Of a stretch of 64,000 nt of DNA, positions 17,501 through 26,497 are shown piece after piece. The stretch comes from Pseudomonas fluorescens (GTDB lineage Bacteria; Pseudomonadota; Gammaproteobacteria; Pseudomonadales; Pseudomonadaceae): positions 669,408-733,407 of the forward strand of contig NZ_CABVIR010000002.1 in assembly GCF_902498065.1 (NCBI RefSeq), in the 5' to 3' direction. Both the position numbers and the translations under genes were made by a program. Position 1 is the stretch's first letter, and every line of letters starts with the position of its first letter. Below the pieces are notes generated by a model. It searched no databases. It was given only the letters and a program-made list of their open reading frames with translations, and was not told the DNA's origin.

Positions 17501-18040
17501 TTACTGACTTAACGCAATCTCGATCAACCGATGCAATTCCTCAACCTCCAGCGGCGCTGGCGAAAACAGAATGCGAAAAACCGTCGGCGCCGCTACCAGA
17601 TTGATCAGCCGATCCACACCCGGTTTTGGTTGATCGGGATAACGATCCAGAATTATCTGCAACTGCCCGCCAATCAGTGAAACGCAAAGGCCTGGCGTCG
17701 GGCTCGATTGCACATCGCGCAGCATGTTGCGTCCCGGTTCGGAGCTCATCTCGTCCAGATACTGCTCCGCCCACGCTTGCACATCCCCGCGCAGGCTGCC
17801 GGTGTTGGCCGGCTCACTGTCAGGCTGCATGCGCGCCAGGGCGACATCCGCCAGCAACACCGACAGATCGCCCCAGCGTCGATAGATAGTCGACGGCGTA
17901 ACGCCCGCGCGCGCGGCGATTTGCGGGACGGTCACGGTGGAGCGGTCCTGTTCTTCGAGCAGTGCGCGGACAGCCGAGTGAATCGACTCTTGCACCCGGG
18001 CGCTACGGCCTCCAGGGCGTAAACCTTCTTTAATAGTCAT
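17501..18040 (-). CDS. TetR/AcrR family repressor, divergent to an MFS gene
   Basis: 179 residues. The N-terminal helix-turn-helix is clear at about 35-60 (VTVPQIAARAGVTPSTIYRRWGDLSVLLADV). The C-terminal ligand domain is of the TetR_C type and ends in a Leu/Ile-rich helix (EVEELHRLIEIALSQ). It is transcribed away from the MFS gene at 18132, and the 91-base gap holds a perfect 17-bp inverted repeat, the natural operator candidate. Expected role: ligand-responsive repression of the MFS gene and of itself. Confidence 0.88.
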   Translation of the reverse strand: MTIKEGLRPGGRSARVQESIHSAVRALLEEQDRSTVTVPQIAARAGVTPSTIYRRWGDLSVLLADVALARMQPDSEPANTGSLRGDVQAWAEQYLDEMSSEPGRNMLRDVQSSPTPGLCVSLIGGQLQIILDRYPDQPKPGVDRLINLVAAPTVFRILFSPAPLEVEELHRLIEIALSQ

Positions 18041-18086
18041 GGAGCGGACCTTAACACAAAGAATTTGCTTTAAGCGCTAGCGAGTA

Positions 18087-18129
18087 GCACACTCCGCAAA
18101 AGCAATAAATTAGCTTTTGCGGAGTGTGC
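18087..18129. promoter_or_regulatory. Perfect 17-bp inverted repeat between tetR and MFS genes
   Basis: The left arm is GCACACTCCGCAAAAGC (18087-18103) and the right arm GCTTTTGCGGAGTGTGC (18113-18129), with a 9-base A/T spacer. The right arm contains GGAG (18121-18124), the ribosome-binding site of the MFS gene, 7 bases before its ATG. It may be a repressor operator, an mRNA hairpin hiding the ribosome-binding site, or both. Confidence 0.65.
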
Positions 18130-18131
18130 AC

Positions 18132-19325
18132 ATGTTGAATTCAGCTTCCAACCGTTCCAGCCTGTGGTTTCTGGCGATCACTTTACTCAGTTTCCTCGCC
18201 GCTTCCACGGCGCCGACGCCGTTGTATCACTTGTACCAAGAGCACCTGAATTTCTCTGCAGCGACGCTGACGATGATTTTCGGCGTCTACGCCATCAGTC
18301 TGCTGGTGGCCCTGCTGACGGTCGGCTCGCTTTCGGATTATCTGGGACGCAAACCGGTGATCTTTACCGCTGTGCTGCTGAACATGCTGGCGATGCTGCT
18401 GTTTATCAATGCTGACAGTGTTGCGTGGCTAATCGGTGCGCGGGCGCTTCAGGGGTTTGCGACCGGGATGGCCACTGCCGTGCTGAGCGCTGCATTACTG
18501 GATACCGATCGCAAGCAAGGACCGCTGGTCAATAGCGTCGCGCCGCTACTCGGCATGGCGTTCGGCGGCATGGGCTGCGGTCTGTTGGCCGAGTTTGCGC
18601 CGCTACCGTTGCGGCTCACTTATTGGGTGTTGTTCGCGTTGTTTGCGATGCAGGCGCTGTATGTCTGGCGCCTGTCGGAAAGCGTCAGTCCGCAGCCGGG
18701 GGCACTCGCTTCGTTGCGGCCTACGCTGCATGTGCCCCTCCAGGCGCGGTCCACTTTGTGGCGAGTTCTTCCGCTCAATACCGCTACCTGGGCGCTCGGT
18801 GGTTTTTACGCTTCGCTCGCCCCTTCGTTGGTGCGCACGGCCACTGGCTCAACCTCGAACCTGGTCGGTGGATCGACCGTAGCGGCATTGACGGTGACCG
18901 GTGCGTTGATGATCTTCACCTTGCGCAATCGGCCCGCCGCCACCGCGCTGGTGTTGGGCGGTACGTTACTGCCCATCGGCATTGTGTTGCTGTTGCTGGG
19001 CGTGCACAGCGCCAGCCTGGCATTGTTTTTCCTCGGCACACTGGTGGCCGGTTGCGGCTTCGGTGCCGGGTTCCTCGGCGCGGTGCGCAGCCTGGTTCCG
19101 TTGGCGCTGCCCCATGAACGGGCCGGGTTGATGTCGGCGTTTTATGTGCTCAGCTACCTGGCGTTTTGTTTGCCGTCGTTGCTGGCGGGGAATCTGACGC
19201 GGACGTTTGGTCTGGTGGCGACCACCGATGGGTATGGTGCCGTGCTGATTATCCTGTCTGTCGGTGCGTTGCTGGCATTGATGCGCGAGCAGTCCATCAA
19301 AGTCTGTAGCGCCGATGGTCAATGA
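18132..19325 (+). CDS. MFS transporter (TetR-linked)
   Basis: 397 residues from the ATG at 18132 (MLNSASNRSSLWFLAI); an upstream TTG in frame lies inside the inverted repeat and is rejected. It has about 12 hydrophobic helices with the MFS signature SDYLGRKPVIFTAVLLN after helix 2. It resembles the multidrug/sugar efflux branch of small MFS proteins. Neighbourhood (divergent TetR with operator-like repeat upstream, cupin gene downstream) fits an inducible exporter. The substrate is not readable. Confidence 0.88.
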   Translation: MLNSASNRSSLWFLAITLLSFLAASTAPTPLYHLYQEHLNFSAATLTMIFGVYAISLLVALLTVGSLSDYLGRKPVIFTAVLLNMLAMLLFINADSVAWLIGARALQGFATGMATAVLSAALLDTDRKQGPLVNSVAPLLGMAFGGMGCGLLAEFAPLPLRLTYWVLFALFAMQALYVWRLSESVSPQPGALASLRPTLHVPLQARSTLWRVLPLNTATWALGGFYASLAPSLVRTATGSTSNLVGGSTVAALTVTGALMIFTLRNRPAATALVLGGTLLPIGIVLLLLGVHSASLALFFLGTLVAGCGFGAGFLGAVRSLVPLALPHERAGLMSAFYVLSYLAFCLPSLLAGNLTRTFGLVATTDGYGAVLIILSVGALLALMREQSIKVCSADGQ

Positions 19326-19365
19326 TCGTTAGCCTTGGCACGCCATTCCTTTCGACGGACCGAAC

Positions 19366-19677
19366 ATGAAGATCATCCGCAGCAACGCCTTCACCGCTGA
19401 CCGTGCCTGGGGAGCGCTGGACATCGCCAATATGAACGGCATCACCACGCGTTTGCACTGGACCGATCAGCCCTACAAGTGGCATGTGAATGACGGCGAG
19501 GAAGTGTTCGTTGTGCTCGATGGCCAGGTGCAGATGCGCTATCGCGAAGCAGGCGTGGAGAAAGCGGTGGTGTTGGCTGTAGGCGATATCTTTTACGCCT
19601 CGGTGGGCACCGAGCACGTGGCGCATCCGCTGGGCGTGGCGAGGATATTGGTGATCGAATCGGAAGGCAGCGTTTGA
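19366..19677 (+). CDS. Small single-domain cupin protein
   Basis: 103 residues forming one cupin barrel. The metal-binding pattern is partly visible: DQPYKWHVNDGEEVFVVLDG is the first motif (H and E present) and a later FYASVGTEHVAHPLG supplies the second histidine. It lies 40 bases after the MFS gene on the same strand and could be in its operon. Such small cupins may isomerise, bind or sense small molecules; the activity is not predictable. Confidence 0.8.
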   Translation: MKIIRSNAFTADRAWGALDIANMNGITTRLHWTDQPYKWHVNDGEEVFVVLDGQVQMRYREAGVEKAVVLAVGDIFYASVGTEHVAHPLGVARILVIESEGSV

Positions 19678-19782
19678 CGCTATATCTACAAAGCAGATAA
19701 CAGTTAGAGATATTACCCGTTATATAGATATTCGATTTGCGCCTACCCTGAATTCCACCTCAACAGAGGACAGGAGTTCGCT

Positions 19783-20931
19783 ATGACATGCCCCAACGCC
19801 ACCCCCGTTTTCAAACCCTTCAGTCACTTGCAGCACCCGCGCGAGGTTATCCGCCAGTTCACCCCGAACTGGTTCGCCGCGACCATGGGTACGGGCGTTT
19901 TAGCGTTAGCCCTGGCCCAGTTGCCTGTCGCGTCGCCAGGTTTGCACGCGATCGCCGAAGCCCTGTGGCTGTTCAATATCGGTCTGTTCATCGTGTTCAC
20001 TGCGCTGTACGCGGCGCGCTGGGTACTGTTCTTCGATGAGGCCCGGAGGATTTTCGGGCACTCCACGGTTTCGATGTTTTTCGGCACGATTCCCATGGGG
20101 TTGGCGACCATCATCAATGGCTTCCTGCTGTTTGGCCTGCCTCGCTGGGGCGAGGGGGTCGTCCATGTGGCCGCGTTGCTGTGGTGGCTGGATGTGGCGA
20201 TGTCGCTGGCCTGCGGTGTGCTGATTCCCTACATGATGTTCACCCGCCAGGAACACAGCATCGACCAGATGACCGCCGTTTGGCTGTTGCCGGTGGTAGC
20301 AGCGGAAGTGGCGGCTGCCAGTGGTGGCCTGTTGGCGCCGCACCTGGCCGAGGCCCAGGCGCAAATGGTGGTGTTGGTGACCAGCTACGTGCTCTGGGCA
20401 TTTTCCCTGCCGGTGGCGTTCAGCATTCTGACCATTCTTATGTTGCGCATGGCGCTGCACAAACTGCCCCACGAAAACATGGCGGCGTCGAGTTGGCTGG
20501 CGCTCGGCCCGATTGGCACCGGGGCACTGGGGATGTTGCTGCTGGGCGCCGACGCGCCGGCCATCTTCGCCGCCAACGGGCTTCCGGGCCTGGGTGAAAT
20601 CGCAGCGGGGCTCGGGCTGGTGGCGGGAATCACGCTGTGGGGCTTTGGTTTGTGGTGGATGCTGATTGCTCTTCTGATTACCGGGCGTTACCTGCGGGCC
20701 GGGATTCCGTTCAACCTCGGCTGGTGGGGCTTCACCTTTCCGCTGGGCGTCTATTCTCTGGCAACGTTAAAACTGGCCAGCACGTTGAGCCTGACGTTTT
20801 TCAGTGCCTTTGGCTGTGTGTTGGTGGCGTTGCTGACGGTGATGTGGCTGATCGTCGCCAAACGCACGGTGCAGGGCGCATGGCGGGGCGAGTTGTTTGT
20901 CTCGCCGTGCATTGCAGGTTTAAAAAAATAA
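19783..20931 (+). CDS. TDT family transporter (TehA/SLAC1-like)
   Basis: 382 residues with about ten hydrophobic helices. The N-terminal block FTPNWFAATMGTGVLALAL is the typical opening of the tellurite-resistance/dicarboxylate transporter (TDT) family, which includes TehA, SLAC1-type anion channels and fungal sulfite exporters. AGGACAGGAG gives the ribosome-binding site. The 105-base upstream region is A/T-rich and contains ATAT-type repeats around 19680-19735, suitable for a promoter. Anion or sulfite export is the likely class of function; the exact substrate is unknown. Confidence 0.85.
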   Translation: MTCPNATPVFKPFSHLQHPREVIRQFTPNWFAATMGTGVLALALAQLPVASPGLHAIAEALWLFNIGLFIVFTALYAARWVLFFDEARRIFGHSTVSMFFGTIPMGLATIINGFLLFGLPRWGEGVVHVAALLWWLDVAMSLACGVLIPYMMFTRQEHSIDQMTAVWLLPVVAAEVAAASGGLLAPHLAEAQAQMVVLVTSYVLWAFSLPVAFSILTILMLRMALHKLPHENMAASSWLALGPIGTGALGMLLLGADAPAIFAANGLPGLGEIAAGLGLVAGITLWGFGLWWMLIALLITGRYLRAGIPFNLGWWGFTFPLGVYSLATLKLASTLSLTFFSAFGCVLVALLTVMWLIVAKRTVQGAWRGELFVSPCIAGLKK

Positions 20932-21017
20932 CCTGCAAAGATTAGGTAATGTGTGGCCTGGATCGACGTCCGACATTCCAATAGCAGTATCCACGCCATC
21001 ACAGGGACACACGGAAG

Positions 21018-22892
21018 ATGAGTCACCCCTCACAGTTCACCTTGCTTCGCACCCGGCGCTTCCTGCCGTTTTTCGTGACCCAGTCCCTCGGGGCGTTCAA
21101 CGACAACGTCTTCAAGCAATCGTTGATCCTCGCCATTTTGTACAAATTGTCCATCGAGGGTGATCGTTCGATCTGGGTCAATCTGTGTGCGCTGCTGTTC
21201 ATTCTGCCGTTCTTTCTGTTCTCGGCACTGGCCGGGCAGTTTGGCGAGAAGTTCGCCAAGGACGCGCTGATTCGCCTGATCAAGCTCGGGGAGATCGTCA
21301 TCATGGCGATCGGCGCGGTCGGGTTCGTCTTCGATCACCTGTCGCTGATGCTGCTGGCGCTGTTTGCCATGGGTACGCACTCGGCGCTGTTCGGGCCGGT
21401 GAAATACTCGATCCTGCCCCAGGCCTTGCATGAAGAGGAGCTGGTAGGCGGCAACGGCCTGGTGGAAATGGGCACCTTCCTGGCCATCCTCGCCGGGACC
21501 ATCGGCGCCGGGGTCATGATGTCGTCCGCGCATTACGCGCCCATCGTGTCCACGGCGATCATCGGCATTGCAGTGCTCGGTTATCTGGCCAGTCGCAGCA
21601 TTCCACGGGCGGCGGCCTCGTCGCCGCAAATGCGCCTGAACTGGAACATCTTCAGTCAATCCTGGGCCACCTTGAAACTGGGCCTGGGGCAAACGCCGGC
21701 GGTCTCGCGCTCGATTGTCGGTAACTCGTGGTTCTGGTTTGTCGGGGCGATTTATCTCACGCAAATCCCGGCGTATGCCAAGGAATGGATGCACGGCGAC
21801 GAAACCGTGGTGACCCTTATTCTCACTGTGTTCTCGGTCGGCATTGCGCTGGGTTCGCTGCTTTGCGAAAAACTGTCCGGGCGTAAAGTCGAGATCGGTC
21901 TGGTGCCTTTCGGCTCGTTTGGTTTGACGGTGTTCGGTTTGTTGCTGTGGTGGCATTCCGGCGGAATTCCCGACAGCGTCAACGGCCATGGCTGGATCGA
22001 GATTCTCGGTTTTGGCCATACCTGGCTGGTGTTGATCGACATTCTCGGCCTGGGGGTTTTTGGTGGTTTCTACATCGTGCCGCTGTACGCGCTGATCCAG
22101 TCGCGCACCCCGGAGAACGAGCGGGCGCGGGTGATTGCCGCCAACAATATTCTCAACGCGCTGTTCATGGTGGTCTCGGCAATTGTTTCGATCGTGCTGC
22201 TGAGCCTGGCCAAGCTGTCGATCCCGCACTTGTTCCTGGTGGTGTCGCTGCTGAACATTGGCGTCAACGCGTACATCTTCAAAATCGTTCCCGAGTTCAG
22301 CATGCGTTTCATGATCTGGCTGCTCAGCCATTCCATGTACCGCGTGGAGCATCGCAATCTGGAGTTGATACCGGATGAAGGCGCGGCGCTGCTGGTGTGC
22401 AATCACGTGTCTTTCGTCGACGCGCTGCTGATCGGCGGCGCGGTGCGTCGGCCGATTCGCTTTGTGATGTACTACAAGATCTACAACCTGCCGGTGCTGA
22501 ACTTCATCTTCCGCACGGCCGGGACCATTCCGATCGCGGGACGTCAGGAAGACATTCAGATTTACGAAAGGGCCTTCACGCGCATTGCTCAATATCTGAA
22601 GGACGGTGAGCTGGTATGCATCTTCCCTGAAGGCAAATTGACCGCCGATGGCGAGATCAACGAGTTCAAGGGCGGGTTGACGCGGATTCTCGAAGAGACG
22701 CCTGTGCCGGTGATTCCGCTGGCATTGCAGGGGCTGTGGGGGAGTTTCTTCAGTCGCGATCCCGACAAGGGCGTGTTCCGTCGGTTGTGGTCGCGGGTGA
22801 CCCTGGTGGCGGGGCCGGCGGTGGCAGTTGAGGCAGCGGAACCGGCGAAGCTGCAAGGGTTGGTCGGGGCGTTGCGCGGCGCTGTTCGCTGA
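21018..22892 (+). CDS. MFS transporter fused to a PlsC-type acyltransferase
   Basis: 624 residues. The N-terminal 410 or so form an MFS domain of the LplT kind (FFVTQSLGAFNDNVFKQSLIL). The C-terminal part is a 1-acyl-glycerol-3-phosphate acyltransferase domain with the HX4D motif at H463-D468 (NHVSFVD) and the FPEG motif (IFPEGKLTADGEI). The joined parts recall LplT plus Aas, which flip and re-acylate lysophospholipids at the inner membrane. The Aas acyl-ACP synthetase domain is absent. Role inferred: phospholipid repair or remodelling. Confidence 0.88.
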   Translation: MSHPSQFTLLRTRRFLPFFVTQSLGAFNDNVFKQSLILAILYKLSIEGDRSIWVNLCALLFILPFFLFSALAGQFGEKFAKDALIRLIKLGEIVIMAIGAVGFVFDHLSLMLLALFAMGTHSALFGPVKYSILPQALHEEELVGGNGLVEMGTFLAILAGTIGAGVMMSSAHYAPIVSTAIIGIAVLGYLASRSIPRAAASSPQMRLNWNIFSQSWATLKLGLGQTPAVSRSIVGNSWFWFVGAIYLTQIPAYAKEWMHGDETVVTLILTVFSVGIALGSLLCEKLSGRKVEIGLVPFGSFGLTVFGLLLWWHSGGIPDSVNGHGWIEILGFGHTWLVLIDILGLGVFGGFYIVPLYALIQSRTPENERARVIAANNILNALFMVVSAIVSIVLLSLAKLSIPHLFLVVSLLNIGVNAYIFKIVPEFSMRFMIWLLSHSMYRVEHRNLELIPDEGAALLVCNHVSFVDALLIGGAVRRPIRFVMYYKIYNLPVLNFIFRTAGTIPIAGRQEDIQIYERAFTRIAQYLKDGELVCIFPEGKLTADGEINEFKGGLTRILEETPVPVIPLALQGLWGSFFSRDPDKGVFRRLWSRVTLVAGPAVAVEAAEPAKLQGLVGALRGAVR

Positions 22893-22940
22893 TCCTTGTC
22901 GATGCGGGCCGATATTGCCGCGAGCCCGCGCTGGCGGCGG

Positions 22941-23867
22941 TCAGCCCGCCATCGCCAAGCGGTTGCGTCCTTCGCGCTTGGCCACATAGAGCGCACTGTC
23001 GGCCCTACGCAACAGGCTCTCGGCCGATTCTCCGGGCAACAGGGTCGAGCAGCCGAGGCTGACGGTCAGCTCGATCAGGTTGCCATCGGCTGAAAAATTC
23101 TTGGCTTGTGCCGCGAATCGCAGTCGCTCGCCGACCATGGCGGCGGCTTCCCGGCCGGTGTTGGACAACAGAATCAAAAACTCCTCGCCACCAAAGCGGA
23201 ACACCATGTCGACGTTGCGCAGCTGGCTCTTGATCGAAGCGGCGACACCCCTGAGCACGTCATCGCCGGCGCTGTGCCCGTGGTTATCGTTGATGTGTTT
23301 GAAGTGGTCGATGTCCAGCATCAGCAGTGACAAAGGTTGCAGATGCCGGCGCGACATCTCGATTTCCCGCTGCAGCGTCTGATCCATGGCAATGCGGTTA
23401 CCGGTGTCGGTGAGGGGGTCGCGCAGGGCACTTTGGGTGGCGGCGCGGTAGAGCAGGGCATTGCGCATCGGGTACATCAACGCGGACAGCGAAGATTCGA
23501 GATTGCCCAGTTCCTGCTCGCTGAAACGCTGGTTGCGGCGGAACACCAGTTCACCCAGATGCTCGCCTTCATGGCTGAGGCTATAGCTGATCGAATGGTG
23601 GCCGCGCTGGCCGTATTCCAGGCGCAAATCGCTGGCCTTGTGTTGGTAGCTCAGGGCATCGAGCGGTACGAGTCGCTGAATTTCACGGTAGAAGAGCCCA
23701 AGAATGCGTTGCGGCTCAAGACTGGTTTGCAGCTGCAAACTCAGTTGCTGGCGCAATTGCGCAAGGCTGACCGGCCTCTCCAGAAGAGGGGGCTGCTGAC
23801 CAAAGCCCAGGCGTTGCAATTTGGCGCTATCGAAGTCAATTGCGTTGGTCTGGGAAGGTGATTTCAT
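22941..23867 (-). CDS. Diguanylate cyclase (GGDEF)
   Basis: 308 residues and no membrane segment, so cytosolic. The N-terminal 140 residues form a GAF-like or unnamed sensory region. The GGDEF domain (about 145-305) is intact: DPLTDTGNR at its start, then the active-site loop RFGGEEF. The RxxD inhibitory site (RNVD) lies exactly five residues before GGEEF, so product inhibition by cyclic di-GMP is expected. It should make cyclic di-GMP, promoting attachment and exopolysaccharide. It is convergent with the MFS-acyltransferase gene. Confidence 0.92.
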   Translation of the reverse strand: MKSPSQTNAIDFDSAKLQRLGFGQQPPLLERPVSLAQLRQQLSLQLQTSLEPQRILGLFYREIQRLVPLDALSYQHKASDLRLEYGQRGHHSISYSLSHEGEHLGELVFRRNQRFSEQELGNLESSLSALMYPMRNALLYRAATQSALRDPLTDTGNRIAMDQTLQREIEMSRRHLQPLSLLMLDIDHFKHINDNHGHSAGDDVLRGVAASIKSQLRNVDMVFRFGGEEFLILLSNTGREAAAMVGERLRFAAQAKNFSADGNLIELTVSLGCSTLLPGESAESLLRRADSALYVAKREGRNRLAMAG

Positions 23868-24239
23868 ATGGCGTGCACCCCTAAGCAGTAAGGCTGTCTT
23901 ACAGGCTGGGTGAGAGCGGCTTTGGGCTGCGCGTCATACTGGTCCATCAGTCCCGTAGGACATTTGGAGCAAGTCTAATCTGCTTTGCTGGAGATTAGTA
24001 ACCAATCGACCCGAAGGTCTGCCCGCCTGCTTTCACACCGCGTGTCTGAACAGATATAGAGCGAAAGTCATGCCATTCGGTTCATTCGGATTAAAGCCGT
24101 TTAAAATCAACGCACTGGAAGTGTCTTAAGTTGTTTTCAGCTTATTCGGCGACATTTGTTTGACTGAATTCAGGTGCAGTTGCGCCGCTTATGGGTGCCG
24201 TGACGGAAATTCGCCACGGCACAAAAGCGACGCACGGTG
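23868..24239. other. 372-base intergenic region
   Basis: Upstream region of the diguanylate cyclase and 3' region of yciK. It holds two short inverted repeats: CTAATCT/AGATTAG (23975-23998, 10-base loop) and GTGCCGTG/CACGGCAC (24195-24222). The second lies just beyond the yciK stop and may help end its transcript, although no T-run follows. No gene is seen. Confidence 0.5.
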
Positions 24240-24980
24240 TTACTGAGCGTTGAATGCCTGGCCGTTGATGCCGGTGCTGTCCGGGCCCATCAGGTAAAGG
24301 TAGACCGGCATGATCTCCTCGGGTGTCGGGTTGCTCAGCGGGTTTTCGCCCGGGTAAGCCTGGGCGCGCATGCTGGTGCGGGTGGCGCCCGGGTTGATGC
24401 TGTTGGAGCGTACCGGAGCGACGGTGTCGACTTCGTCGGCCAGGGTTTGCATCAGGCCTTCGGTGGCGAACTTGGAGACGCCATAAGCGCCCCAATACGC
24501 ACGCCCCTTGCGGCCGACGCTGCTGGAAGTGAATACCACCGAGGCGTCCTGCGACAGTTTGAGCAGTGGCAACAGCGTGCTGGTGAGCATGAACATGGCG
24601 TTGACGTTGACTTGCATGACGCGCATGAAGTTCTCGCCGGAGAGCTGTTCGATCGGCGTGCGAGGACCAATGATCGACGCGTTGTGCAGCAAGCCGTCGA
24701 GGTGGCCGAATTCAGTTTCGATCATCGCCGCCAACTCATCGTATTGATGGGGCAGGGCGGTTTCCAGATTGAACGGGATGACTGCAGGTTGTGGATGACC
24801 GGCGGCTTCGATTTCGTCGTAGACCTGAGTCAGGTTGGCTTCGGTCTTGCCCAGCAACAGCACGGTGGCGCCATGCGCGGCGTAGGTTTTCGCAGCGGCA
24901 GCGCCAATACCGCGACCGGCGCCAGTGACCAGGATGACCCGGTCCTTGAGCAATTCAGGGCGGGCGGAATAATCAAACAT
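24240..24980 (-). CDS. yciK: YciK-type short-chain dehydrogenase/reductase
   Basis: 246 residues, classical SDR. The cofactor motif TGAGRGIG lies near residue 20 and the catalytic YGVSK is in the second half, with the serine in FTSSSVGRKG. It opens with FDYSARPELLKDRVILVTG, the usual YciK N-terminus. It is the last gene of the ubiG-mupP-yciK set, all on the minus strand, an order also found in PAO1 as I recall. The physiological substrate is not established. Confidence 0.88.
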   Translation of the reverse strand: MFDYSARPELLKDRVILVTGAGRGIGAAAAKTYAAHGATVLLLGKTEANLTQVYDEIEAAGHPQPAVIPFNLETALPHQYDELAAMIETEFGHLDGLLHNASIIGPRTPIEQLSGENFMRVMQVNVNAMFMLTSTLLPLLKLSQDASVVFTSSSVGRKGRAYWGAYGVSKFATEGLMQTLADEVDTVAPVRSNSINPGATRTSMRAQAYPGENPLSNPTPEEIMPVYLYLMGPDSTGINGQAFNAQ

Positions 24981-25029
24981 AAAAAAACCTCAAAAATCAG
25001 AATGCGGGCGACCGATGCGCGGTCCTGCA

Positions 25030-25050
25030 GGAGCCCGGCAAGCCGGCTCC
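25030..25050. repeat. Single REP unit between yciK and mupP
   Basis: GGAGCCCGGCAAGCCGGCTCC is nearly self-complementary and belongs to the GCCGGCAAGCCGGC subtype also present at 13690-13746. It lies within the yciK-mupP gap. Confidence 0.65.
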
Positions 25051-25066
25051 TACGAAGCGGTGCGGA

Positions 25067-25738
25067 TCAGCAGCTACAGAGCGCGCTGTCCAACACCTTG
25101 CGCAACTCCAGCGGATGATCGACCACCACGTCCGCACCCCAGTGCCGCGGGTTATCGTCGGGGTGGATGTAGCCAAAGGTCACGGCGGCGGTCTTGGTGC
25201 CGGCATCACGACCGGATTCGATGTCACGCAGGTCATCCCCCACAAACAGCACGCTGGCCGGATCGAGGTTGAGCATCTTGCACGCCAGGATCAACGGCTC
25301 CGGGTCCGGTTTGCTGTTCTTCACGTGATCCGGGCAAATCAGCAGCGCCGAGCGTTCGGCCAACCCGAGTTGCTGCATGATCGGCTCGGCAAACCGCAGT
25401 GGTTTGTTGGTGACCACGCCCCAGATCAGGTTGGCTTTCTCGATGTCGGCCAGCAACTCGCCCATACCGTCGAACAGTTTGCTGTGCACCGCGCAACCCA
25501 CGAGGTAGCGCTCCAGGAACTCCAGGCGAAGTTCTTCGAAGCCCGGAGATTCCGGGTCCATGGAGAAGGTCACAGCGACCATCGCCTTGGCGCCGCCGGA
25601 GATCTCGTCGCGGATGTGCTTGTCATTGATCGGCGGCAAGCCGCGATCGGCACGCATCGCCTGACAGATCGCAATGAAGTCCGGCGCGGTGTCGAGCAGC
25701 GTGCCGTCCATGTCGAAAAGGACTGCTCTGATACGCAT
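25067..25738 (-). CDS. mupP: HAD phosphatase MupP (N-acetylmuramic acid 6-phosphate phosphatase)
   Basis: 223 residues, HAD superfamily, often labelled phosphoglycolate phosphatase. The nucleophile motif DMDGTLLDT is at the N-terminus, VTNKPLRF is motif II, and [16 protein letters not shown] supplies the late acidic motif. In Pseudomonas the copy next to ubiG has been shown to be MupP, which dephosphorylates MurNAc-6-phosphate in the peptidoglycan recycling route that bypasses de novo UDP-MurNAc synthesis and contributes to intrinsic fosfomycin resistance. The assignment here rests on that gene context. Confidence 0.85.
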   Translation of the reverse strand: MRIRAVLFDMDGTLLDTAPDFIAICQAMRADRGLPPINDKHIRDEISGGAKAMVAVTFSMDPESPGFEELRLEFLERYLVGCAVHSKLFDGMGELLADIEKANLIWGVVTNKPLRFAEPIMQQLGLAERSALLICPDHVKNSKPDPEPLILACKMLNLDPASVLFVGDDLRDIESGRDAGTKTAAVTFGYIHPDDNPRHWGADVVVDHPLELRKVLDSALCSC

Positions 25739-25742
25739 CGAC

Positions 25743-26441
25743 TTACTCCTCGCGCAGGGTCTGGATCATGTAGTTGACGTCCACGTCGGCCGCCAGTTTG
25801 TAGTGCTTGGTCAGCGGGTTGTACGTCAGGCCGATGATGTCTTTGACGGTCAGGCCGGCCATGCGGCTCCAGGCACCGAGCTCGGAAGGGCGGATGAATT
25901 TCTTGAAGTCGTGCGTGCCGCGAGGCAGCAGCTTCATGATGTATTCGGCGCCAACGATGGCGAACAGGTACGCCTTCGGGTTGCGGTTGATGGTGGAGAA
26001 GAACACCTGGCCGCCCGGTTTGACCATTTTGAAGCAGGCGCGGATCACCGAAGACGGATCCGGCACGTGCTCAAGCATTTCCAGGCAAGTGACCACGTCG
26101 AACTGCTCGGGCATTTCTTCAGCCAGGGCTTCGGCGGTGATCTGTCGGTACTCGACGCTGACACCCGATTCCAGCTGATGCAGTTGAGCGACGGCCAGCG
26201 GCGCTTCGCCCATGTCGATGCCCATCACGGTCGCGCCGCGTTGCGCCATGGCTTCGCTGAGGATGCCGCCGCCGCAACCGACGTCGAGGACTTTCTTGCC
26301 GGCCAGATTCACCCGTTCGTCAATCCAGTTGACCCGCAGCGGGTTGATGTCGTGCAGTGGCTTGAACTCGCTTTCGCGATCCCACCAGCGATGGGCCAGG
26401 GCTTCGAATTTGGCGATTTCGGCGTAGTCGACGTTACTCAT
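25743..26441 (-). CDS. ubiG: Ubiquinone biosynthesis O-methyltransferase UbiG
   Basis: 232 residues, SAM-dependent methyltransferase carrying out both O-methylations in ubiquinone synthesis. The SAM motif [16 protein letters not shown] is at about 52-67, and the opening [18 protein letters not shown] is the family's N-terminus. It is followed by mupP after 4 bases on the same strand, so the two are co-transcribed. Confidence 0.96.
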   Translation of the reverse strand: MSNVDYAEIAKFEALAHRWWDRESEFKPLHDINPLRVNWIDERVNLAGKKVLDVGCGGGILSEAMAQRGATVMGIDMGEAPLAVAQLHQLESGVSVEYRQITAEALAEEMPEQFDVVTCLEMLEHVPDPSSVIRACFKMVKPGGQVFFSTINRNPKAYLFAIVGAEYIMKLLPRGTHDFKKFIRPSELGAWSRMAGLTVKDIIGLTYNPLTKHYKLAADVDVNYMIQTLREE

Positions 26442-26497
26442 GGTTCATCCTCTAAAACTTGAAAAATCCTGTTGCCCCGGCGTTGAGTCCAGGGTGC

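Noticed and set aside
21030..22856. 608-residue open frame opposite the MFS-acyltransferase gene
   Set aside because: Shadow frame; composition is dominated by Arg, Gln and His, and the sense frame has intact HX4D and FPEG motifs.
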